A stretch of DNA of 7,438 nucleotides from Pseudomonadales bacterium. Its GTDB lineage: Bacteria; Pseudomonadota; Gammaproteobacteria; Steroidobacterales; Steroidobacteraceae. Below are positions 1 through 5,681 of this stretch, piece after piece. Position 1 is the first letter of the stretch, and every line of letters starts with the position of its first letter. Location: assembly GCA_020442965.1 (NCBI GenBank), contig JAGRJB010000105.1, positions 1 to 7,438 on the forward strand, read 5' to 3'. The notes below the pieces were generated by a model that did not search any database, was not told the origin of the DNA, and worked only from the letters and a program-made list of their open reading frames with translations. A program made the translations under genes and the position numbers.

Positions 1-969
1 AACGTTCGATGCACCCGCATTGTACGTGCCGTTGGCAAATGTCGTGTTGGCCGGTACCGGATCAGTGATCACGACGCCCGTGGCCGCCGTGCCACCCGCA
101 TTCACAACCGTAACGGCGTACTCGAGAACAGCGCCGGGAATCGACTTCGGGTTGCTCGTTCCATTGAATGGGTCGCTAACAACCGTGCGTGCCTTGGAGA
201 CGGTGAGCGTCGCCGAAGAAACGATGTACTGGTCGTCGGCAAATCCCTGCCCGTCGCGCGCCACGTTGCCACCAGCGGTACCATCGCCGAACACGACATC
301 GACCGTGCCGGGCGTTTCAGCACCGGCGGTCTGGGTCATCAGCGTCGCGCCGTTGCTACCTGGAGCCGCTGTACGTGCGGTCAGCCGGACATTGGCCGCC
401 TGGCCATTGGTTGCGGTAATCGGAGTATCAGCGACCAAGAACACGACCACGCCGGTATCCGGCGCCAGCGTGTTGATGTTAGTTGCCGTGTCGGTTGCAG
501 GCTCGTACGTGCCATTGTTGTTGGCGTCGACGAACACACGCAGATTGCTCATGTCGAACACATCTGTGGCACTGAAAAGGGACCCACCGGTGAGGTTCGT
601 CGGCGAAAGCTGGTAGCCTTGCGGCGCGTTGCTCGTATTGGTGACAGTGAACGCGGTGACACCGTTCGGCTGTCCTGGCGTCGTGCCGGTTGCATTTCCA
701 GACAGCTCAGTAACCGTCAGGTCGATACGATTATCGACCACGAACGTTGTGTTCGCGCCATTGTTGACACCGGGCACGGAATTACCAGTAGGCGACGACT
801 CGATTGGCGCTTGGGCGACGCCGTTGACCGCGAAATTGACTGTGGCGCGGTTGTTGATGGATGTGTTCGCGGCCGTGCCGACCGCAAGCGCCTGTTGCGA
901 CACACCGAGCGCGGCGAGCCCAAACAAGAGCGTTGCGGCGCGCGCGAGGTGTTTGATATCGAGACTCAT
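1..969 (-). CDS. Exported DUF11 repeat protein, third gene of the operon; C-terminus lies beyond the window
   Basis: The reading frame is open for 323 codons from the ATG at 969 to the window edge, so the protein is truncated only by the window. A signal peptide covers about residues 1-29: a charged start (MSLDIKHLAR), a hydrophobic stretch, then a QALA cleavage site. The mature part is rich in Thr, Asn, Val and Gly and has few charges. It starts with an SINNRATVNFAVNG segment, typical of secreted beta-sandwich proteins. A DxNxNG calcium-loop-like stretch lies at residues 148-159. A DUF11-type repeat begins near residue 252 (LTVSKARTVVSDPF) and continues through TDPVPANTTFANG. A GAGGAG ribosome binding site at 975-980 is 5 nt from the ATG, which fixes the start. 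The protein is a clear paralogue of the gene at 1573-2571. By comparison with that gene, roughly 50 residues are probably missing. It likely acts at the surface or in the periplasm; its exact function is unknown. Confidence 0.88.
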   Translation of the reverse strand, partial: MSLDIKHLARAATLLFGLAALGVSQQALAVGTAANTSINNRATVNFAVNGVAQAPIESSPTGNSVPGVNNGANTTFVVDNRIDLTVTELSGNATGTTPGQPNGVTAFTVTNTSNAPQGYQLSPTNLTGGSLFSATDVFDMSNLRVFVDANNNGTYEPATDTATNINTLAPDTGVVVFLVADTPITATNGQAANVRLTARTAAPGSNGATLMTQTAGAETPGTVDVVFGDGTAGGNVARDGQGFADDQYIVSSATLTVSKARTVVSDPFNGTSNPKSIPGAVLEYAVTVVNAGGTAATGVVITDPVPANTTFANGTYNAGASNV

Positions 970-974
970 GGAGA

Positions 975-980
975 CTCCTC
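975..980 (-). promoter_or_regulatory. Ribosome binding site of the third DUF11 operon gene
   Basis: GAGGAG on the minus strand, 5 nt before the ATG at 969. It sits in the 47-bp gap between the second and third genes. No terminator or promoter is apparent in that gap, which supports co-transcription. Confidence 0.75.
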
Positions 981-1016
981 GGGGATTACAATACAAAAGT
1001 GGTTAGCGGCCGGCGC

Positions 1017-1550
1017 CTACTTGACGACCGCGCGAAATCGGGCGAATGCAACCGAGCCTGGCTGCAGTGCATTCTTGAAGGTCCAGCGGATGAATGCGTA
1101 TTCGTCGGCGCGCGCTGCGCGCTCGGCGCCGTCGGCGCCGCGCACGGTGAGCGCTTCGGGTGCCGCGAACTTTTGACCGTCGAGCGAGAACGCGATGTCG
1201 GTCCCAGGGCCCATCGCGCTGTCGGCAACGTAACGCATATGATCGGGTACTGGATTGTCGATTGCGACCTTGTCGGCCGGCTTGTCACAGACATTACTCG
1301 CCGTGACAGTCCAGACAACTTCGCCGCCGGGCACTACTTTGGCAGCCGGCACCAATCGTTTCGCGGCTGCGCCGTTCTCGGCAGTGTAGACCTGCTCCAT
1401 TTCTGCAACGGTTTTCAGGACGATACAACCACCGCGCGGCGCGTCGTTCCGCGCGGTTGCGTCAACGGTACTCTGGCTCGCCGCCTGACCGGCGGCGGCA
1501 AATGCCAGCAGCAGTGCACTGGCGATACTCACCGAAATCCCCTTCTTCAT
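1017..1550 (-). CDS. Small exported DUF11-like protein, middle gene of the operon
   Basis: A 177-residue protein. The start is the ATG at 1550, because it opens a classic signal peptide (MKKGISVSIASALLLAFAAAGQAA, cleavage near residue 23) and has AGGAGA five bases upstream. An in-frame ATG at 1613 would put a charged, non-signal extension in front and would overlap the preceding gene. The mature protein has a short linker, then a DUF11-like beta-sandwich at about residues 67-177: a VPGGEVVWTVTASNV strand, then VAIDNPVPDHMRYVADS, and an RWTFKNALQPGSVAFARFRAVV ending. Only two cysteines remain (C42 and C88), so a disulfide in the oxidising envelope is possible. The stop is TAG at 1017-1019. It is 22 bp downstream of the first gene and 47 bp upstream of the third, both larger relatives. 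It may be an accessory subunit or a shorter member of the same surface assembly. Function is not known. Confidence 0.88.
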   Translation of the reverse strand: MKKGISVSIASALLLAFAAAGQAASQSTVDATARNDAPRGGCIVLKTVAEMEQVYTAENGAAAKRLVPAAKVVPGGEVVWTVTASNVCDKPADKVAIDNPVPDHMRYVADSAMGPGTDIAFSLDGQKFAAPEALTVRGADGAERAARADEYAFIRWTFKNALQPGSVAFARFRAVVK

Positions 1551-1555
1551 ATTAG

Positions 1556-1561
1556 TCTCCT
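1556..1561 (-). promoter_or_regulatory. Ribosome binding site of the middle DUF11 gene
   Basis: AGGAGA on the minus strand, 5 nt before the ATG at 1550. It decides between this start and the longer in-frame ATG at 1613, which lies inside the preceding gene. Confidence 0.75.
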
Positions 1562-1572
1562 GTGACAACTGA

Positions 1573-2571
1573 TCAGTTGATGGTGACGGCGAAGCGAATC
1601 GTCTGCGGCCCACTGGCCTGCGTCAGATTGCCGAGCTGGACGCTGATCTGCGGGACCGGCGTCGCGGTGTACGCCCCGACATCGCTGTCGGCAGCGTCCG
1701 TGAGCGCCGTACCATTCAATTCGATCGAGCCCGCCACGAAGCTTGTGTTAGCCGGAATGGCGTCCGTGAACGCAGCGCCGTTCGCTGTACCAGTGCCAGT
1801 GGCGGCGACCACAATCTGATAGATGATGCGGGCGCCCGGTAGCGGCCGATTGCTGCCAAAGGGATCGGTGACGCTCTGTGACTTGACCGCCGACACGCTG
1901 ACGCCCGAGACCACGTACTCACCGATCGCGTCGGCATCAGCGCCCGTGGTCCCGACGACCGCGTCGGTGCCGGAGACGCCCTGACCCGCGAACACGGCAC
2001 CGGGCACGCCGGTGCCGGTGCGGGCGGCACTCGTTAGTTGTGAACGCCCACGATTGCCGCTCGCAAGCCCCGTCGGGATGTCATTTACAACGAGGACCGT
2101 GACGAACGCATCGGGCTGCAGCAGTGGGTCGTTGCTGCCAGCCACGTAGGGCGTATCGGCGGCACTGAGGTCGCCACTATTGTCGGTATCGAAGTAGATC
2201 GCGGGTACGGCGGGCACCGGGTCGAATTGATCGCCCGTGAGAGTACTCGTCGGGGTCAGCAGGAATGCCTCGGGCCCGTTGCCAGAATTGGTGACCCGAT
2301 AGACGAGTTCTTGCCGCGTATCACCCGGCGCTACGCTGGCGGTCGGACTCTGTAGCGTGACGACAACGTCGAGAATTTCAGCAACTTTCACGGTGACCGT
2401 GTTTGAGCTGATGGACTGCGCGCTGCCGCCGACGCTGTAGTTGACGACCGCAGTGTTCTCGATATCGGTTCCCGCGGGCACGCCGGCGGCACGGGCACTA
2501 CCCGCGGCAAGCAAGCCTGTCAACGCCGACGCCGACGCCAGCGCCAGAACAACCAAGTCCTTCCGGATCAC
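1573..2571 (-). CDS. Exported DUF11 repeat protein, first gene of the operon, GTG start
   Basis: A complete 332-residue protein. The start codon is GTG at 2571, with GAGGAG six bases upstream and no better ATG nearby. The signal peptide is about residues 1-28 (MIRKDLVVLALASASALTG, then a SARA cleavage site). The mature N-terminus has the pattern DIENTAVVNYSVGG...SNTVTVKVAEILDVVV, common in secreted beta-rich proteins that carry DUF11. Residues 128-139 (DTDNSGDLSAAD) match an EF-hand/dockerin-like calcium loop, with Asp at positions 1, 3 and 12 and Gly at 6. A DUF11-type repeat runs from about residue 224 (VSVSAVKSQSVTDPF) to the end (IRFAVTIN). No cell-wall sorting signal or transmembrane anchor is seen, so it is probably soluble or bound to a partner. 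It is the likely first gene of the operon, directly behind the CRP-type promoter, and a paralogue of the gene at 1-969. Confidence 0.9.
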   Translation of the reverse strand: MIRKDLVVLALASASALTGLLAAGSARAAGVPAGTDIENTAVVNYSVGGSAQSISSNTVTVKVAEILDVVVTLQSPTASVAPGDTRQELVYRVTNSGNGPEAFLLTPTSTLTGDQFDPVPAVPAIYFDTDNSGDLSAADTPYVAGSNDPLLQPDAFVTVLVVNDIPTGLASGNRGRSQLTSAARTGTGVPGAVFAGQGVSGTDAVVGTTGADADAIGEYVVSGVSVSAVKSQSVTDPFGSNRPLPGARIIYQIVVAATGTGTANGAAFTDAIPANTSFVAGSIELNGTALTDAADSDVGAYTATPVPQISVQLGNLTQASGPQTIRFAVTIN

Positions 2572-2577
2572 GACGTA

Positions 2578-2583
2578 CTCCTC
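2578..2583 (-). promoter_or_regulatory. Ribosome binding site supporting the GTG start at 2571
   Basis: GAGGAG on the minus strand, 6 nt before the GTG. It is the main reason for choosing this non-ATG start, together with the signal peptide that follows. Confidence 0.75.
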
Positions 2584-2597
2584 AATCTCTCGCTACC

Positions 2598-2603
2598 ATC
2601 ATA
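2598..2603 (-). promoter_or_regulatory. Predicted -10 box of the DUF11 operon
   Basis: TATGAT on the minus strand matches the sigma-70 -10 consensus at 5 of 6 bases and puts the transcription start near 2591, about 20 nt before the GTG. No good -35 hexamer is present at 16-18 bp. A CRP-type site occupies that region instead, as expected for an activator-dependent promoter. Confidence 0.55.
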
Positions 2604-2624
2604 GGAACGCGCGTACTCGAGCCC

Positions 2625-2640
2625 TGTGATTGCAGTCACA
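2625..2640. promoter_or_regulatory. CRP/Vfr/Clp-type operator, perfect TGTGA-N6-TCACA
   Basis: TGTGATTGCAGTCACA has both consensus half-sites of the CRP family with the correct 6-bp spacer. Its centre, 2632.5, lies exactly 41.5 bp upstream of the start predicted from the TATGAT box at 2598-2603. That is the classic Class II activation position, overlapping the -35 region. Relative to the pckG start near 2841 it is about 208 bp upstream, which is too far for ordinary activation. It is therefore assigned to the DUF11 operon. Confidence 0.75.
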
Positions 2641-2664
2641 GCGACCCGGCAATAAGTCGCCACG

Positions 2665-2680
2665 TGGGAGGCCTGTCACA
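2665..2680. promoter_or_regulatory. Possible second, weaker CRP-type site
   Basis: TGGGAGGCCTGTCACA matches TGTGA-N6-TCACA at 9 of 10 half-site positions. Its centre is 40 bp upstream of the perfect site, close to four helical turns, or about -81.5 from the predicted start. It could be a second activator site or a chance match. Confidence 0.4.
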
Positions 2681-2828
2681 TAATTCCGGCGCATTTCCTG
2701 TGCTCAGCCGACCTCATTCCGCACGACGGGGCCGGACTGCGGGACCATTTCGCGTCAGTCAAGTTGCCAATCAGCACCGAAATGCTGCTTGCGGCTTTCC
2801 CTGACGAGCCCATTCGGCGCGCAGCGGC

Positions 2829-2834
2829 TATAAT
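2829..2834 (+). promoter_or_regulatory. Predicted -10 box of pckG
   Basis: A consensus TATAAT inside a GGCTATAATGC context. It predicts a start near 2841 and a leader of about 48 nt. The -35 region at 16-18 bp is not recognisable. CTGACG at 2801-2806 resembles a -35 but the spacer would be 22 bp, which is too long. Confidence 0.5.
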
Positions 2835-2888
2835 GCTTGTCCAGTCAGAACGGGCCCGCTTCGGCCGCTGGCGTCACAAAACGGACGG

Positions 2889-4667
2889 ATGATGGCCACA
2901 GCCCCGCAGAGCTTCGCCTCCCTCAGCGATTTGTCCCGCGGTGTCACCGAATGGGTGCAATCGGTCAAGCAACTCACACAACCCGATCATGTGCACTGGT
3001 GCGACGGCAGTGCAGTCGAGCTCGAGCAACTCAAGCAGCAACTGGTAGCAAGTGGCGAACTTCAGCGGCTGAACGAGGAAGTCTTTCCGGACTGCCTGCT
3101 GGCCCGCTCCGATCCGTCCGACGTGGCGCGAGTCGAACATCTCACATTTATCTGCACGACCAAGCCAGAGGACGCCGGTCCTAACAACCATTGGATGGAC
3201 CCGAGCGAGGCGCATCGCAAGATGCGCAACCTGTTTCGCGGTTGCATGAAGGGCCGCACGCTGTATGTAGTGCCCTATTGCATGGGCCCGATCGACTCCC
3301 CCTATGCTCGCTGCGGCGTCGAGATAACCGACAGCGCCTACGTCGTCATCAACATGGCGATCATGACGCGCATGGGCCGTCCGGCGCTCGAACGCATCGC
3401 GCGCGATGGCACATTCGTCAAGGGCCTGCACTCCATCGGCGAACTCGATCCGGAACGACGCTTCATCATGCATTTTCCGGAAGAGCTCGCAATCGAGAGC
3501 TTCGGCTCGGGCTACGGCGGCAATGCTCTGTTGGGCAAGAAGTGTCACGCGCTGCGCATCGCCAGCTGGCAAGCGCGCACCGAAGGCTGGCTGGCCGAAC
3601 ACATGCTGATCGTCGGCCTCGAAAACCCGCAAGGCGAAACACACTACATCGCAGCCGCCTTTCCATCAGCTTGCGGCAAAACCAACCTCGCGATGTTGAT
3701 TCCGCCCGATTCGATGCCGGGCTGGAAGGTGCGCACCGTGGGCGATGACATCGCCTGGCTGCATCCAGGCCCCGATGGTCGCCTTTATGCGATCAACCCG
3801 GAGGCCGGCTACTTTGGCGTGGTTCCGGGCACTAACGAGGCGACCAATCGTAACGCCTATCGAATGATTCGGCACAATACGCTCTTTACCAACGTGGCTC
3901 TCACGGACGACCAGCAGCCGTGGTGGGAGGGGCGAGTCAAAGGCAGGCCAGCCATCGACTGGCAAGGCCGACCATACGACCCAAAGAACGGCCCAGCCGC
4001 GCATCCCAATTCGCGCTTCACGGTCGCGGCTACCCAGAATCCAAGCTACTCACCAGCGGCGGAAGATCCGCGCGGTGTACCAATTTCCGCAATTGTATTC
4101 GGCGGTCGGCGCCGCGAAGTCGCGCCGCTCGTTTATGAGGCGCGCGATTGGGCACACGGCGTTGTGGTCGGCGCAAGCGTCGCGTCCGAAACGACTGCGG
4201 CGGCCACGGGACAGGTCGGCATCGTGCGACGTGACCCGATGGCGATGAAGCCATTCGCCGGCTACAACTTCGGCGACTACTGGCGCCACTGGCTCTCGAT
4301 AGGCTCACGCTTGAGCAATCCGCCGCGCATATTCCACGTCAACTGGTTCCGTCGCGATGCGGACGGCAAGTTCATGTGGCCGGGCTTCGGTGACAACCTT
4401 CGCGTTCTTGAATGGATGCTCAAACGCGCGACCGGCCAAGCTCAGGCCACCGACAGCGCTATCGGAGCGCTGCCGCGTCCGGCGGATCTCAACCTGCAGG
4501 GACTGAATCTGGATCCCAAGACTTTGCAGGCGTTGCTAACAGTTGATCGCGGCGCGTGGACGAAAGAGGTCGCGGACATGCGCGATTATTTGCAGGAGTT
4601 TGGCGCGCGAGTGCCGCCGGAGATGCGCGCAGAACTCGACAAGATCGAAAAGCGGCTGCTGACCTGA
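2889..4667 (+). CDS. pckG: GTP-dependent phosphoenolpyruvate carboxykinase (EC 4.1.1.32)
   Basis: Converts oxaloacetate and GTP to PEP, CO2 and GDP in the cytosol, the entry step of gluconeogenesis, and may run in reverse as an anaplerotic enzyme. The 592 residues are close to the family's usual 600-620. Visible features are: R81 of the substrate-binding RVE motif; K218 (GKKCHALRIAS) and H238 as Mn ligands; the kinase-1 P-loop FPSACGKTN at 258-266 with the hallmark Cys262; the kinase-2 motif VGDDIAW at 284-290 with metal ligand D287; and the NPSYSPAAEDPRGVP...FGGRR segment. The guanine pocket aromatics F487, F495 and F500 with N503 keep the spacing of the vertebrate enzyme's F517/F525/F530/N533, which separates this from the unrelated ATP-dependent PckA. 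Tandem ATGs occur at 2889 and 2892. Neither has a clear Shine-Dalgarno sequence, so the start could shift by one codon. Gene order gives no operon partner; the next gene is convergent. Confidence 0.97.
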   Translation: MMATAPQSFASLSDLSRGVTEWVQSVKQLTQPDHVHWCDGSAVELEQLKQQLVASGELQRLNEEVFPDCLLARSDPSDVARVEHLTFICTTKPEDAGPNNHWMDPSEAHRKMRNLFRGCMKGRTLYVVPYCMGPIDSPYARCGVEITDSAYVVINMAIMTRMGRPALERIARDGTFVKGLHSIGELDPERRFIMHFPEELAIESFGSGYGGNALLGKKCHALRIASWQARTEGWLAEHMLIVGLENPQGETHYIAAAFPSACGKTNLAMLIPPDSMPGWKVRTVGDDIAWLHPGPDGRLYAINPEAGYFGVVPGTNEATNRNAYRMIRHNTLFTNVALTDDQQPWWEGRVKGRPAIDWQGRPYDPKNGPAAHPNSRFTVAATQNPSYSPAAEDPRGVPISAIVFGGRRREVAPLVYEARDWAHGVVVGASVASETTAAATGQVGIVRRDPMAMKPFAGYNFGDYWRHWLSIGSRLSNPPRIFHVNWFRRDADGKFMWPGFGDNLRVLEWMLKRATGQAQATDSAIGALPRPADLNLQGLNLDPKTLQALLTVDRGAWTKEVADMRDYLQEFGARVPPEMRAELDKIEKRLLT

Positions 4668-4677
4668 CTTTCGAAAC

Positions 4678-5583
4678 CTAGGGTTCTTCGCAATAATAGC
4701 GAATGGACTGCGGCGACGACTCTTCCGGTACCTTGCCGAGGCCGATGAGTCCTTCGCCTTTGATCTGCATGCTGTCGCGGCGCACGAAAGCTTCTTCGCC
4801 GTCAACCGTGCGCACGAACGTGCCGTTCGTGCTCTGATCGGTCACCACGAACTTGTTGCGCGAAATCTCAACCCGCGCGTGCAGCCGTGAAATGAGGTTG
4901 CCGCGTATGACAAGGTCGTTGTCGTCAGCACGGCCGATCGTCACATGTTGGCGCTGCTCATCGAGCAGGACTTCACGCCCGTCGCACGCCAATCGTATAC
5001 GCAGCGCCTTGCGCGACTCGCGGGCGGCCAGCGCGACCGATGGCAGCATGCTGGTGATGTCATCGGTCTGCCACATCACCTCGAACAGCAGCACCTCGGC
5101 GCCCTGCCCCTTGAGCGTAGCAATATCAATCTGCCGAGTGGCCGCGCGCCACTCCGGCGATAACAACTCGACCATCGCATGAGTAGTGACAATCTGGCCC
5201 GCCTTGGCCTGACTCGTCATACGGTTGGCAGTGTGCACGGTCGTGCCGAATACGTCGCGATTCTCGAGCACTACCGGCCCCGCGTGACAACCGATACGGA
5301 TGGCGACCGGCTGCCCTTCGATCTCGAGCGCGGTGCTGGTCGACACCGCCTTTTGCATTTGCGCCGCAGCGTTCAGGGCATCGTTCGCAGTCGGAAACGT
5401 TGCCATGACCTCGTCGCCCATCGTCTTGATGACCGTGCCGTTATTCTGCTCCGTCGCGGCGCGCATGACGTTGATGCAAATGGCCACGAGCTCGCGCGCA
5501 CGCTGGTCTCCGAGCTGCTCGTAGAGCCGCGTGGAGCCGACCACGTCGGCGAATAGAATAGCGAGTTCGATGTCTTTGCCCAT
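4678..5583 (-). CDS. Class III adenylate cyclase fused to an FHA domain
   Basis: A 301-residue soluble protein with no signal peptide or membrane segment. The cyclase homology domain spans about residues 5-168. Metal-binding Asp13 is in FADVVGSTRL and Asp57 in KTMGDEVMATF. The adenine-selecting pair is Lys53 and Asp110, which predicts cAMP rather than cGMP. In DVFGTTVHTANRM the usual transition-state Asn of VNxAxR is His117, while Arg121 is kept. The FHA domain spans about 195-280, with its phosphothreonine-binding residues G217, R218, S232, R233, H235 and N253-G254 all present. Cyclase output may thus be tied to Ser/Thr kinase signalling through a phosphorylated partner. The start at 5583 is chosen because the domain begins immediately after it and a consensus TATAAT lies only 25 bp upstream. 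An in-frame ATG at 5682 would precede the promoter and overlap the divergent gene. The ribosome binding site is weak. It is convergent with pckG, with a 10-bp gap. Confidence 0.92.
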   Translation of the reverse strand: MGKDIELAILFADVVGSTRLYEQLGDQRARELVAICINVMRAATEQNNGTVIKTMGDEVMATFPTANDALNAAAQMQKAVSTSTALEIEGQPVAIRIGCHAGPVVLENRDVFGTTVHTANRMTSQAKAGQIVTTHAMVELLSPEWRAATRQIDIATLKGQGAEVLLFEVMWQTDDITSMLPSVALAARESRKALRIRLACDGREVLLDEQRQHVTIGRADDNDLVIRGNLISRLHARVEISRNKFVVTDQSTNGTFVRTVDGEEAFVRRDSMQIKGEGLIGLGKVPEESSPQSIRYYCEEP

Positions 5584-5607
5584 GGCTCTCGGTTGCTTCG
5601 CGGCCCG

Positions 5608-5613
5608 ATTATA
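5608..5613 (-). promoter_or_regulatory. Predicted -10 box of the cyclase-FHA gene
   Basis: A consensus TATAAT on the minus strand predicts a start near 5601 and an 18-nt leader to the ATG at 5583. No -35 match is seen at 16-18 bp. The position argues against the longer reading frame that begins at 5682. Confidence 0.55.
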
Positions 5614-5619
5614 CGCCAA

Positions 5620-5651
5620 GCTGTCATAATTACATGCATCTAGCTGACAGC
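5620..5651. repeat. Inverted repeat GCTGTCA-N18-TGACAGC in a divergent promoter region
   Basis: Two perfect 7-bp arms, 5620-5626 and 5645-5651, centred on 5635.5. They lie between the cyclase -10 box and the M28 peptidase start. The spacing could fit an operator bound by a dimer or a small hairpin; a chance match is possible. Confidence 0.4.
5625..5630 (+). promoter_or_regulatory. Possible -10 box of the M28 peptidase gene
   Basis: CATAAT matches the -10 consensus at 5 of 6 bases and would give a leader of about 45 nt. No -35 hexamer is seen. It overlaps the left arm of the inverted repeat, so a protein bound there would affect it. Confidence 0.3.
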
Positions 5652-5681
5652 CCCCGCTGCGCACCATTAGGACGTTCGGCA

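Larger units (their letters stand above)
2572..2888. other. 317-bp divergent intergenic region between the DUF11 operon and pckG
   Basis: There is no credible coding sequence here. The left half serves the leftward DUF11 operon: ribosome binding site, -10 box and two CRP-type palindromes. Between the two palindromes lies a short inverted repeat, GCGAC-N10-GTCGC (2641-2660). The right half serves pckG, with a consensus TATAAT at 2829-2834. I see nothing definable in about 2685-2800. Confidence 0.7.

Noticed and set aside
20..1565. Long plus-strand open frames (20-616, 619-1176, 629-1006, 999-1565) opposite the DUF11 genes
   Set aside because: They are antisense to three genes with signal peptides, family motifs and strong ribosome binding sites. 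Their translations resemble no family I know.
2679..2684. CATAAT as a second -10 box for pckG
   Set aside because: It would give a leader of about 200 nt and has no -35. The consensus TATAAT at 2829 is far better placed.
2874..3644. 256-codon minus-strand open frame opposite the start of pckG
   Set aside because: It is antisense to an unmistakable PEP carboxykinase in a GC-rich genome, where such mirror frames are common. It has no recognisable motif or ribosome binding site.
4669..4695. Bidirectional terminator between pckG and the cyclase gene
   Set aside because: The arms are short with a mismatch, and there is no T-run on either strand.
5634..5681. 16-residue extension of the M28 peptidase starting at 5634
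   Set aside because: It would place a charged stretch in front of a good signal peptide. The ATG at 5682 has its own AGGA site.
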